Shown here piece after piece: positions 9,668 through 19,500 of a stretch of DNA of 64,000 nt (positions within the stretch are counted from its first letter, which is position 1; every line of letters begins with the position of its first letter). Below the pieces are notes generated by a model that was given only the letters and a program-made list of their open reading frames with translations, did not search any database and was not told where the DNA came from. Location: the NCBI GenBank assembly GCA_018260475.1, contig JAGLBA010000005.1:84636-148635 (forward strand), given 5' to 3'. The translations under genes were made by a program, and so were the position numbers. This DNA comes from Chryseobacterium sp. GTDB lineage: Bacteria > Bacteroidota > Bacteroidia > Flavobacteriales > Weeksellaceae.

Positions 9668-10374
9668 TGAATAAAGTGCTAAGATGTATTGTTATTGATG
9701 ACGAACCTCTGGGTAGGAAAATAATTGAAGACTTGATTCATCAAGTCCCTGATCTAGAACTTACAAACTCTTTCTCGGATCCGCTAGAGGCATTTGCCTA
9801 TCTTCAAAAAAACAATGTTGATATTGTTTTTAGCGACATAGAGATGCCTGATTTAGACGGTGTTTCGTTATTGCGCTCTTTGTCAAACCCTCCACTTTTT
9901 ATTTTTATTACGGCTCATAGAGACTTTGCTTTAGATGGATTTGAAACAGGAGCAACAGACTATTTGATGAAACCTGTTCGTTTTGAAAGATTTATGAAAG
10001 CCGTTAACAGGGCAAGAGACAGTTTTAATAATTCTAAAATCTTGTTCGAAACAAAAATTGCAGATATTATTTTTATAAAGGTGGGCGGTAAACTAGTTAA
10101 AATTATACTTGATGAAATTTTATACGTTGAAGCACAGAATGATTATTTAAAAATAGTAACAACTACAGAAACTTATCAAACCCTCGCAACATTAAAATCT
10201 ATAGAGGGACTTTTAATACCTCCTGCATTCTTTAGGGTCCAACGTTCCTTTATTGTTCGTTTATCTGCTATAAAGGTCATAGATGGTAACAAAATTGAGA
10301 TAATTGGGGGGAAAAGCATTCCTTTGGCTTTAGGCAAAAAAGGTGAATTGTATGAGATTTTAGGAATAAAATAA
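9667..10374 (+). CDS. LytTR-family response regulator
   Basis: A 235-aa two-component regulator. The receiver domain (about 6-120) carries the acidic pair Asp11/Asp12, phospho-acceptor Asp57 in 'FSDIEMPD', Thr82 and Lys102. The C-terminal LytTR DNA-binding domain (about 133-233) has the usual 'YVEAQNDYLKI' and 'FRVQRSFIV' motifs. It is cognate with the overlapping upstream kinase. A terminator follows about 25 bp after the stop. The likely targets are the promoters of this RiPP cluster; the inverted repeat at 681-715 is one candidate site. Confidence 0.93.
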   Translation: MNKVLRCIVIDDEPLGRKIIEDLIHQVPDLELTNSFSDPLEAFAYLQKNNVDIVFSDIEMPDLDGVSLLRSLSNPPLFIFITAHRDFALDGFETGATDYLMKPVRFERFMKAVNRARDSFNNSKILFETKIADIIFIKVGGKLVKIILDEILYVEAQNDYLKIVTTTETYQTLATLKSIEGLLIPPAFFRVQRSFIVRLSAIKVIDGNKIEIIGGKSIPLALGKKGELYEILGIK

Positions 10375-10399
10375 TCGTTTACCGAGCATTTTCATATTT

Positions 10400-10436
10400 C
10401 TGTCGATAGAATCTATCTTTCTACCGACAGTTTTTG
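10400..10436 (+). terminator. Terminator of the RiPP/regulator operon
   Basis: A 12-bp stem (10400-10411 with 10419-10430, one mismatch; ctgtcg...cgacag) with a 7-nt loop is followed by TTTTTG. It lies 25 bp after the response regulator stop and would end the operon that starts at the precursor. Confidence 0.8.
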
Positions 10437-10479
10437 TTTATGCCGAGATGTGTGGAGATATTAGTGAAAATTTTACCAA

Positions 10480-10620
10480 ATGAAAAACATCAACAAATTA
10501 GAGAAGAAACGTTTATTAGTTGTTAAAAAGAAAACTATCTCAACATTCAAGCAGAAGTCTTCTACCGAAACAAATCCTACGACCATTTTTCCAACCACTT
10601 TAAGTATTAACTCATTTTAG
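10480..10620 (+). CDS. Candidate second RiPP precursor, 46 aa, Ser/Thr-rich and Cys-free
   Basis: A small ORF, ATG to TAG. The N-terminal half is Lys/Leu-rich with 'KKKTIS', resembling the LKKxTI element of leaders of annotated Bacteroidota class I lanthipeptides. The C-terminal half is rich in Ser/Thr with prolines (about ten Ser/Thr in the last 20 residues) and contains no Cys. It sits on the same strand as the LanB dehydratase cluster, 44 bp after that operon's terminator. A product with Ser/Thr but no Cys could be a dehydrated, non-lanthionine peptide. No Gly-Gly is present, so processing by the C39 exporter is not obvious. It could also be a chance ORF in AT-rich DNA; the amino-acid bias and location argue for a gene. 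Confidence 0.5.
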   Translation: MKNINKLEKKRLLVVKKKTISTFKQKSSTETNPTTIFPTTLSINSF

Positions 10621-10697
10621 AAGTGTAGTAAATAACTATTATCTGCAAATTTTCTAAGGATTTAGTGCTTTCAAAGGATGTAATTGATTTCTGTATT

Positions 10698-11441
10698 ATG
10701 CAGGAATATTTCGAAAATATTATTGAAGAACTTCAGGAAGAGATTCGTGAGCTCACAATGGAAGTGGACGACCCAATTAGAATGTCGGAGCAAGCCATTA
10801 AAATCACATGGGATAAATTGCAGCAAGTCAAAGCTTATGTATTGAGCCATCCGTTTGCAAATCCGGAAGAAGAAATCTGGTTTTTTAAAAATATAAAACC
10901 GAGAATACTCTCCTACCTGATTTACAATAACTCAATTTTCCGAATTGAGACTAAAAAACCAAATGGCGGCGAAAAGATTATTCGAAAGTATTATGAATCT
11001 GAATTGGCAAAACTCAAAAATTATTTCGAAAATAACCTTGAGTTCTACAAATATTACAGAACGGATAGCACTTACCTCGACCAGTATTATTTTTTAAGAA
11101 ACAAGTTCGATATAAAATTATGTTTAGATACCTGCTTTTTTGAATCTGACCATTCGTTCAGCACGTCTCACGATTACAAAGTTGCCAAGATTATTGCAAA
11201 CGACCGACTGCAGGTTTACTTGGAAAATGAACTGTCGATTGTGTACAAACTTCACGGCAATCATGATGGAAGCAATAATTTCTTCCATTCTGGATTGAAA
11301 TGGACGGCTTCGAAAGTGTCGCTAATTGAGTTATTGTATGCGCTTCATGCAGAGGGGGTTTTTAATAACGGAACGGCGGATCTAAAAGAAGTAGCTGAGA
11401 ATTTTGAGCAACTATTTAGTCACTCTTTAAAATTGCACTAA
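10698..11441 (+). pseudogene. rteC: RteC-like regulator, 5' part, interrupted by an IS
   Basis: RteC-family protein (PF09357), known from CTnDOT-type elements as a regulator of excision and transfer. Recognisable blocks are 'EEIWFFKNIKP', 'YYRTDSTYLDQYYF', 'FSTSHDYKVAKI' and 'LKWTASKVSLIELLYALHA'. The frame is also open from a GTG at 10665; ATG 10698 fits the family N-terminus better. Genuine rteC sequence stops at 11419. The last seven codons to the TAA at 11441 belong to the inserted IS, so the family C-terminus is missing here and is found, in frame, at 12885-13019. The truncated protein lacks about 40 residues and is probably inactive or altered. Confidence 0.9.
11412..11419. repeat. Target-site duplication, left copy (ctatttag)
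   Basis: The 8-bp sequence ctatttag occurs here at the end of the rteC 5' part and again at 12885-12892 at the start of the rteC 3' part. It flanks the IS exactly. Removing the IS and one copy restores a continuous rteC frame. Confidence 0.85.
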
Positions 11442-12884
11442 TATTTTGATTTTCAATATAATGCATTAAGAATACGGTTAAAATTGTTGTGTAAAATTGC
11501 AGGAAATCGTATTTTTAGGGTATAAAAAGTGGCAAAATGTTAGGTAAAATAACCCCCGATTTACAGCAAAATTTATTCAAGACCAGGCTTACGGAACTCA
11601 TCAATATGGAGCATCCGTTGGTAAAGTTGGCACACGAAATCTCCTGGGAGAAAATGGAGCAAGAGTTTGCAAAACTGTTTTCAGAGCAAGGAAGGCCCTC
11701 TGTCGCCATTCGTAAAATAGCAGGAATGCTCCTGTTGAAGGAAATGTTTAAAGAGAGCGATGAGACGGTTGTAGAAAGATGGATTGAGAATGCCTACTGG
11801 CAATATTTTACGGGAGAAACATTTTTCCAGACAGAGAAGCCCTTTGACCCGAGCAATTTCGTACACTTTAGAAAAAGGATTGGCGAGGGTGGGTTAGAAT
11901 TCCTCTTGGGGCAGAGCGTCTCGCTCCATCCCAGGGCCAAAACCGAAGACGAGGTTCAGATCGACACCACCGTCCAGGAAAAAAATATCGCTTTTCCCAC
12001 GGATGCAAAACTGGCAAAAAAAGTAATAGACAGTTGCGTGAAAATAGCTGAAAAAGAAGGGGTGGCCCAAAGGCAAAGTTATAAAAGAGTAAGCAAACAA
12101 CTATTGCGGGATGCTTATTTTGGGCATCATCCTAGAAGACAGAAGAAGGCAAAAATGGCCAAGAAGAAGCTCAGGACCATTGGCAAAAGAGTACTTCGTG
12201 AGTTGGAAAGAAAACTTCCTCCAACTATTTTGAAAGACTATGAAGAAGTTTTTAGAACCTACCTCAAAGCACTCACTCAAGAGCGTAACACAAAAGATAA
12301 AATTTACAGTCTCCATGAACCTCAGGTCGCCTGTATTGCGAAAGGGAAATCGGGAAAGAACTACGAGTTTGGGACAAAAGTTGCGGTAGTGCGAGGTAGG
12401 AAAACGGGCATCATCAGTTCTATAAAAAGATTTTCAGGCAATCCTCACGATAGCAAAACATTGGAAGAATCATTAGCCCAAAGTGAGCGGGTAAGAAAAT
12501 TAGCAGGCGGGACAAGACCGAAAAAGGTGAGTGCAGACCGAGGCTTTAGGGGAGTAAAAGCAGTAGAGGGAACAGAGGTTTTGCTTCCCACAAAAAAAGA
12601 AAAAACAAGATACGGGCAGCAAGTTGCAAGGTCGAGATTCCGAGCAAGGGCAGCGATAGAGCCCTGTATCTCGCATTTAAAAAGAAACCACTCCTTGGGA
12701 TTAAACTTCCTCAAAGGAGTGGCCGGGGATATTAACAATGCCTTATTGGCCGCGATTGGATACAATTTAAAAATGAGATTTAACCAAATCAAACAACAAA
12801 TTACTCTTTGGCTTGAAATCGTTCTTCGAATATTTTTATGCAAATATAATTTTCAAAATGCGAAACTGGCTTTTTAAGGAATGA
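11420..12884 (+). mobile_element. IS5-like insertion sequence inside rteC (1465 bp)
   Basis: Ends were set from the host gene. Inverted repeats read tcactctttaaaa at the left (11420-11432) and, as reverse complement, tcattccttaaaa at the right (12872-12884), with 11 of 13 matching. The flanks carry the 8-bp direct repeat ctatttag. One transposase gene fills most of the element. The clean duplication and intact transposase suggest a recent insertion. Confidence 0.88.
11537..12877 (+). CDS. IS5-like DDE transposase
   Basis: A 446-aa transposase with an N-terminal DUF772-like domain ('EQGRPSVAIRKIAGMLLLKEMF', about 50-130) and a DDE_Tnp_1 catalytic core. The first Asp is in 'QIDTTVQEK' (about 142), the second probably in 'SADRGFRG' (about 335) and the Glu in 'RARAAIEPCISHLKRNHSLG' (about 375). 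The middle holds a Lys/Arg-rich helical insert. It is uninterrupted and ends 7 bp before the IS right end. Assignment between the IS5 and IS1182 families rests on these motifs and should be read as 'IS5-like'. It inserts the element and here disrupted rteC. Confidence 0.9.
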   Translation: MLGKITPDLQQNLFKTRLTELINMEHPLVKLAHEISWEKMEQEFAKLFSEQGRPSVAIRKIAGMLLLKEMFKESDETVVERWIENAYWQYFTGETFFQTEKPFDPSNFVHFRKRIGEGGLEFLLGQSVSLHPRAKTEDEVQIDTTVQEKNIAFPTDAKLAKKVIDSCVKIAEKEGVAQRQSYKRVSKQLLRDAYFGHHPRRQKKAKMAKKKLRTIGKRVLRELERKLPPTILKDYEEVFRTYLKALTQERNTKDKIYSLHEPQVACIAKGKSGKNYEFGTKVAVVRGRKTGIISSIKRFSGNPHDSKTLEESLAQSERVRKLAGGTRPKKVSADRGFRGVKAVEGTEVLLPTKKEKTRYGQQVARSRFRARAAIEPCISHLKRNHSLGLNFLKGVAGDINNALLAAIGYNLKMRFNQIKQQITLWLEIVLRIFLCKYNFQNAKLAF

Positions 12885-13019
12885 CTATTTAGCATTGATT
12901 TAGGACAGTTCCACAGGACTTTCCTCGAAATAAGAATAAGAAAATCCTCTAAGACTAAGTTTCTAGATACCCTGAAAGATACTTTAGAGAAAAGGATGGA
13001 TGATGCAGATGAAAATTAA
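12885..13019 (+). pseudogene. rteC: RteC-like regulator, 3' remnant
   Basis: Immediately after the IS, the frame beginning with the duplicated ctatttag encodes 'LFSIDLGQFHRTFLEIR' and then 'TKFLDTLKDTLEKRMDDADEN', ending in TAA at 13017-13019. This is the conserved C-terminus of RteC proteins (FLEIR...R.KFLD.L...L..RMD..D). It joins in frame with the 5' part if the IS and one target copy are removed. It has no start of its own. Confidence 0.9.
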
Positions 13020-13045
13020 ATTACAAATTCAAAATTATTTAAAAT

Positions 13046-13495
13046 ATGAAATCAAATTTACTTTCATTCTTTCTGCTGTTTAGTGGAAGCACGGCATTTG
13101 CCCAGACAACAGTTTATTTCAAGTATGACGAAGCCGGCAGCCAGCGGTACCGCGGAGAAGATGCTGCTGCGCAAGCCGCTCAGAGCCAGACATTGAGGCA
13201 GGCTGCAACGACCGAGCCAACCGAGGAAGAAAAGTTCTGGGGCATGATCCAGATATATCCTGTCCCGGTTCGGGATGTGCTGACCATTGGATGGACGGAC
13301 ATGGCCGATGAACTGATAGACCATGTCACCCTGTACCAGCATAATACTTTAGCAAACGTTTTCTCGAGAAAGAACCTGCCCAACCAGAACCGTAATGTAA
13401 AAATAAACATGAGCGGGATGTTCATGGGCGTATATATCCTAAACTTCCAGCTTAAGGACGGGCGCACCATCAGCAGGAATATCATCAAATATTAA
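13046..13495 (+). CDS. Small secreted protein with T9SS type A C-terminal sorting domain
   Basis: A 149-aa protein with a Sec signal peptide (hydrophobic run ending in 'FAQ' at about residue 20) and a short Ala/Gln/Glu-rich linker. The C-terminal about 80-residue domain matches the type IX secretion sorting domain: 'IYPVPVRDVLTI', a central 'MSGMFMGVYIL', then 'DGRTISRNIIKY' at the end. It stops 10 bp before the RHS gene and is probably co-transcribed. T9SS is found only in Bacteroidota and releases or anchors proteins at the cell surface. It might act with the RHS protein in surface presentation; that link is inferred from adjacency. Confidence 0.7.
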   Translation: MKSNLLSFFLLFSGSTAFAQTTVYFKYDEAGSQRYRGEDAAAQAAQSQTLRQAATTEPTEEEKFWGMIQIYPVPVRDVLTIGWTDMADELIDHVTLYQHNTLANVFSRKNLPNQNRNVKINMSGMFMGVYILNFQLKDGRTISRNIIKY

Positions 13496-13505
13496 ACTTA
13501 CTCCC

Positions 13506-16500
13506 ATGAGGCAACTTTATTTTTTCATTCTTTTTATTATGGCAGGGTTACTTCCTGCGCAGAGTTTTCATGATACGCAGGGCAATATTGATGTTAACGG
13601 CGGCGGCCAGTTACAGTACACCCTGCCCATAGCACTGCCGCCCGGCATCAAGAGTGTAGCACCGCAGATTAATCTGGTCTATACCAGTGGTTCAGGGAAC
13701 GGCATTGCCGGATACGGGTGGAACCTGTCAGGAATCACGAGTATTTCCCGAATGAGTAAGACAATTGAAAAAGACGGTGCCGTAGGCGGCATCAAGCTCA
13801 ACAGTACGGATTACTTCAGCTTCAATGGGCAGCGCCTGCTTTTGAAATCCGGCACTTACGGATCGCCAGGTGCAGAGTACGCTACTGAGAAATTCTCCAA
13901 TGTTAAAATTGAATCACAGGGAATCGCCCAGTCGGCATCAGGAGGACCGGTTTATTTCCATGTAACTTTTGAGGATGGAAGCCAGGCATGGTACGGTGAA
14001 ACTGACGATGACCCTGAAGCAAACAGGTATAATGCGAGGACCTCGGTAGAGTATAATATCGTAAAATGGAAAGACGCTCAGGGCAATTCTATAGATTACC
14101 AATATGAAGTAACTACTGGCCAAATGCAGGGGCTTACCGCAAGAATATCCATCATAAAATGGGGTGGTAACGAGGTGTTGGGCACTGCACATATGAACGA
14201 AATAAATTTTAATTATACCAATAGAGATTTAAAAGAAGAATCTTTCGTTGGCGGATTTAAATTTGTTCAGGATAAAATCCTTTCAGAGGTCATCGTAAAA
14301 AGTAAAAATGCACAGTTTAAAAAATATACGATAAACTACAGTTCTGGGTCAGGAAAGTATAATTTACTACAAAATATTACAGAATATAACTCCCAGAACG
14401 AGGCCGCCAACCCGGTTGTCTTTACCTATGACCAGCAGGCCAACACAAATGAACCAAAGGAAACCACCTATAACCCCTCGAATTTCTATACCAAAAAGTA
14501 TGGAGATTTTAATTACGACGGTAACACGGACTACCTTGAATACAGGACAGACAATACGCTTTATTTTAAAACTTCGATTTATCAGGCCACAAACATTGTC
14601 CAGATCAACTTTGACACATCCAAATTTACTTCTGCCGACTTTGCCAAAGCTCAGCTTGTTACCTTCGTTAAAGACGGGATTGTTAAAAACAGGAGCGGGC
14701 TTGTCATTCCGCACCGTGTCTCTTCATCAGATCCAAATATCGCCGGTTACGATTTCCAGGTGTACAGTGTAGACACGAATTCCAACCAGCTCGTGTTTGA
14801 ATACAGCAAGTTTGTTCCCCAGTCAAGATACGACCTTTTAGCGGATGAATATGGGGGTACGGACTGCACCTTAATTCCTACGTCCATGAAGGAAATTGAA
14901 TCTTATGATGCCGACGGAGACGGGATTTCTGAATTACTCATAGGGTTTAGTGCGAGGAAAAGGTGTATCTATGACTACGGTACTTACCGCACTTTGCAGG
15001 GCAGCGACCCTAAACTAAAAAATAAGGTTGTCAAAATTAAGGAAGCAAAGTCCGAACCCGCCGCGGTAACAAACACCACAGCGCTTCGTCTGGACAAAAA
15101 TAACACTGAGACCGGAGTTCCTACCCCGGGTGAGGATGAAAACCTGTTATCAGGGACTTCTTCTAATTCCAAGGTTTCCTCCTCTCAACCCGAATATATC
15201 ATCCCTCCGGGAGGAGAGATGATAGAGTATACCTTCGCATCTTCTGTGCTTCTTGACTTGAACCAGACCAAAACACTGGATCAGAGCTACCAGGAAATGG
15301 AGAGAACCTACGACGAGATTCCGCCTTCGCATGTATTTGCAGATTTTGACGGGGACGGGATTCAGGAAATTGTCAATATCAACGGGAATACTATCTCCGA
15401 TGCCTACAGGATTGATAAGTCACCCTCCGGGACTGTACAGAAGAACAATATTCCTTATCTGGCAGGTAAGACCTTTACGGGATTCAGCAGGGGATTAATG
15501 TATACTGATGTCAACGGCGACGGCAAGACCGACGTGCTCATTCCGGTGGCAGATAAAAGTTCTTCGTGGAATTTGTATGTCTCCACGGGAAATGGTTTTA
15601 TCCAGTCTACGCTGAATAACTTTATATATTATTCAGCCGATCAGGAAACTTTATCACAGGCCAAGCACAACAGGTGGCCAGAATCAACTTGCGTTTATTC
15701 TAATATAAGAATGAATCAGTATACAACGGCAGACCTTGATGGTGATGGAAAGTTTGAAATTATTGTAACAACTCTTAATATATTAAATCATGAATGGAGT
15801 GCCCACTATGATAGTGAGTCTACCACTGTAGAAACATCTGTTTATTCGCCAACTAAGCTACTGAACGGCAGTTATTTTGCGAGCTATACCGCCTCGGGTT
15901 ATGATATTACCTTTTATAAGACTGCCTCTTGGTCGAAACCAGTTTACGAAAAAGTGATTCCTTTCGGTTTGCTTGCCATGAACAGGAGTAACCAGCAGAT
16001 TATTCTTGTTGGCCGCCCTGACGATTGCGGGAAATACAACTGCGACTATAACGAGGTCATTAAATATAACTACCAATACCTGCCTGAGCTCACAAAGGTA
16101 AGAACCATTACACAGGGAGGCGTGGTAACCTATGCCGACTACAGGGAACTGGTTCCGGATTATACCCAGTTCTACATGCCTTTCTCCGAACCTGTCTATC
16201 CGTATATGCAGGTTGAGAAGGTTTATAAATCCTATGCGGTTTCCCAACTCCGACAGATTATACCCGTAAACGGTCAGGATATGGGGCGTTATCAGGACTT
16301 CCGCTACCGTGGATTCATCACGCACCTCCAGGGTAGAGGCACGGTAGGCTTCCGGCAGACTGCACGATCCTCATGGTACGGGGATAATACCCGCAGCACC
16401 ATCATCTGGAGCGGCGCCGAGATCGACCCGTTGCAGGAGGGAGTACCCGTTAAGGAATGGAGTATCAAAACCACAGACGAGAACCTAATTTTCCCTTCTG

Positions 16501-19500
16501 ACATATCGGTCAACAACTCGCAACTGCTCTCTTTCAAATTGACGCAGTACCGCAACGACGCACTGCCATACGGCGTGAAGGCCCTTGTACCTGTTACCAC
16601 CACGTCTAAGGACTTCCAGCGCGATATTACGACGACGAGTACCGTAAGTGGCTATAACGAGTACTACCTGCCTACCCAGACGGTGAGCAGTATCAACAAC
16701 GGCGTTGCCACTACGACGACCAATCTGGAATATCTGCACAATCCGGGAGGCATTGGCAAAGACTACTATATCGGGCGTCCGAAGTCCAAGACGGAGACGG
16801 TGCAGGTTTATGGCGACAGCAAGGGCGCCAAGGAAGATTACGAATACGAGAACAACCTTCTCAAAAGCAAGACCAGTTGGAACCGTAACAATTCCGGCTG
16901 GATAAGGGAGACCTATTCTTATGACGGCTTCGGGAACACGACCTCGAAAACCATCAGCAACAGTGCAGACGGCAACACGCAGAGCGAGAGCGCGCAATAT
17001 GAGGCCTCGGGACGTTTTGTGGTGAAGAAGACCGACAACCTCGGCCTGCAGACCAATATAAGCTATAACGACTGGGGCCAGGTGCTAGAACAGACTGACC
17101 CGCTTGGCAACAAGCTGACCAACACCTACGACGCCTGGGGTAAAATGCTTACTTCAAAGACTAACCTTGGCGGCACTACCACGTATGCCTACGAAAAATT
17201 TTATAACGGCGATGCACGCATCACGGAATATAGCCCTGACGGTGATGAAAAATCGACCTACACCAATAAAATAGGACAGAATTATAAGACGAGAGCGAAG
17301 GCATCGAACAGCGGCAAATATGTGTCCAGGGAGGTAATCTTCGACGAATTAGGCAGAAAGATAAAGGAGAGCGAGCCCTACTACGAGGGCGAGGGCGCAT
17401 CCAAATGGAATACGATTCAGTATGATGAATATTCCCGTCCGATAAAGGCGACATCGTTTACGGGGAAAGTAGTAGAAAGTTCCTATAACGGCAGGACGGT
17501 GACGGTAACCGAGACCAACGCCAACAACCGCTTCAAGAAGCAGACGGCGGACGCCCTCGGAAATATCATCAGTTCCGAGGACAAGGGAGGGGTCATAAAC
17601 TTCAAATTCAATGCAGCGGGCCAGGTTACGGAAGCCAAGTATGGCTCCAACATCGTCACTACCAAATACGACGAATGGGGACGGAAGTCGGAATTTTACG
17701 ATCCTTCCAACGGGCTTTATAAATACCAGTACAATGCCTTTGGACAGGTGGTAAAGGAAACCAGCCCGAAAGGCTACAAGGAATATACCTACAACAGCCT
17801 CGGGCAGCTCATTACCCAGCGCGAGGTGACCACCGACGGCACTCAGAACACGGACAAGACCATAAGCTATTCTTATAATAATAAGGGGATGGTAACCGGG
17901 AAATCCGGCATGTCTAAAGGCAAGGCTTTCAGTTCCTCGGTTACTTACGACAACTATGGCCGCGTATTGGAGGCGACTGAGAACAGCAATGGCAGGATAT
18001 TTACCCAAAAAGGCTTGGTGTATGACGGCATCGGCAGGGTCGCTTCGTATGAGAAAGGGCTAAGTTCATCTGGTATCTACACAAAGGTAAATGTTGAGAA
18101 TGTTTATAATACCTGGAGCGGCGAACTCTTCCAGCTGAAGGATAAGAATACAGGAAAGGTTCTCTGGGAACTCCAGGAGGCCAATGCCAAGGGGCAGGTC
18201 ACCCGCGCAAAACTCGGCGCTACAGACATTCTGAACATCTACGACCAGAACGGCTTCCTTACGAACATCAGCCATACGACGCCTAATAAGACCATACTCC
18301 AGGTGAGCTACAGTTTTAATGCCATAAAAAATGAGTTGAACAGCCGTACCACGGGCGGTGACTTCAATATCAGCGAGTCCTTCAACTACGATGACAACAA
18401 CAGGCTCGTTTCCTGGACGAACCCGAGGACGGGCGCCATGTCGTCCAACGGCTATGATGCCGAGGGAAGGATCCGGGAGAACGACATGCTGGGAAGTGTG
18501 AAGTTCGAGAACAACCAGTTCGTCTACAGGCCAACTTCCGTGGTATTGAATGCCGCCGGGCAGCAGAGGCTGGCGAACGACCTTGTGCAGAACATTCTCT
18601 ACAACGAGAACAACGACCCTGTATTTATTGACGGTGTAAAGGGCGATGTAAGGTTTGAATACGGCCTCACTGAGATGCGCCAGATGGCCACCTACGGCGG
18701 AAACTTTGCCGCAGATGGCGAGGGCAAATTTACCAAATATTACAGTGAAGATGGCAGCTATGAAATCATTAGAAACAACCAAACAGGACAAGAAAAACAC
18801 TTGATTTACATTGGTGGTTCGCCCTATGAAAGTAATATTGTATATTTGAAAAACTTCCAAGAAGCGCAGGCGAAGTTTGTGTTTTTACACAAAGATTATC
18901 TGGGAAGTATTTTAGCCATTAGCGACGAGGCAGGAAATAAAATTGAACAAAGGCATTTTGATGCCTGGGGCAACCTGACGCATCTGCAAGTGAATAGCGG
19001 AGCCATTATGACCGATGAAAACCAGATAAGAGATTTCTTATCCAACGGAGGTCTATTGGTTGACAGAGGCTACACCTCCCACGAGCATTTTGCCGAAGTC
19101 GGGCTCATCCACATGAACGGAAGGCTCTACGACCCGTTGTTAAGAAGATTCCTCAATGCAGACGAGAACATCCAGGATATGTTCAACACCCAGAACTATA
19201 ATAAGTATGGGTATGTGTTGAACAACCCCTTGATGTATAACGACCCGAGTGGGGAGTTATTCTGGTTTGCGGCATTAGTACCTATCGTTGGTAAATTTTT
19301 CGCAGCAGTTATTGCAGGAGCCATTGGTGGAGCGATTATAGGCACGGCAATGTATCTTGGGCAAGCTGCAATTACAGGTAGCTTTTCTTGGGGCGGTTTA
19401 GCTAAATCCTTTTTTGTAGGGACACTAACCGGAGCCGTCTCGGGAGCATTAGGACAAGTTTTTACAGCAGGAGGCTTTTGGGCAACAGTAGGTAATGGTG

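Noticed and set aside
14367-16997. Several 100-170-codon frames on both strands within the RHS gene
   Set aside because: Shadows of the RHS frame; basic or low-complexity compositions and no plausible starts.
17349-18860. Long antisense reading frames of about 220 and 264 codons opposite the RHS YD-repeat region
   Set aside because: They lie wholly inside the GC-richer RHS gene, lack any family resemblance and arise because the opposite strand of biased codons has few stops.
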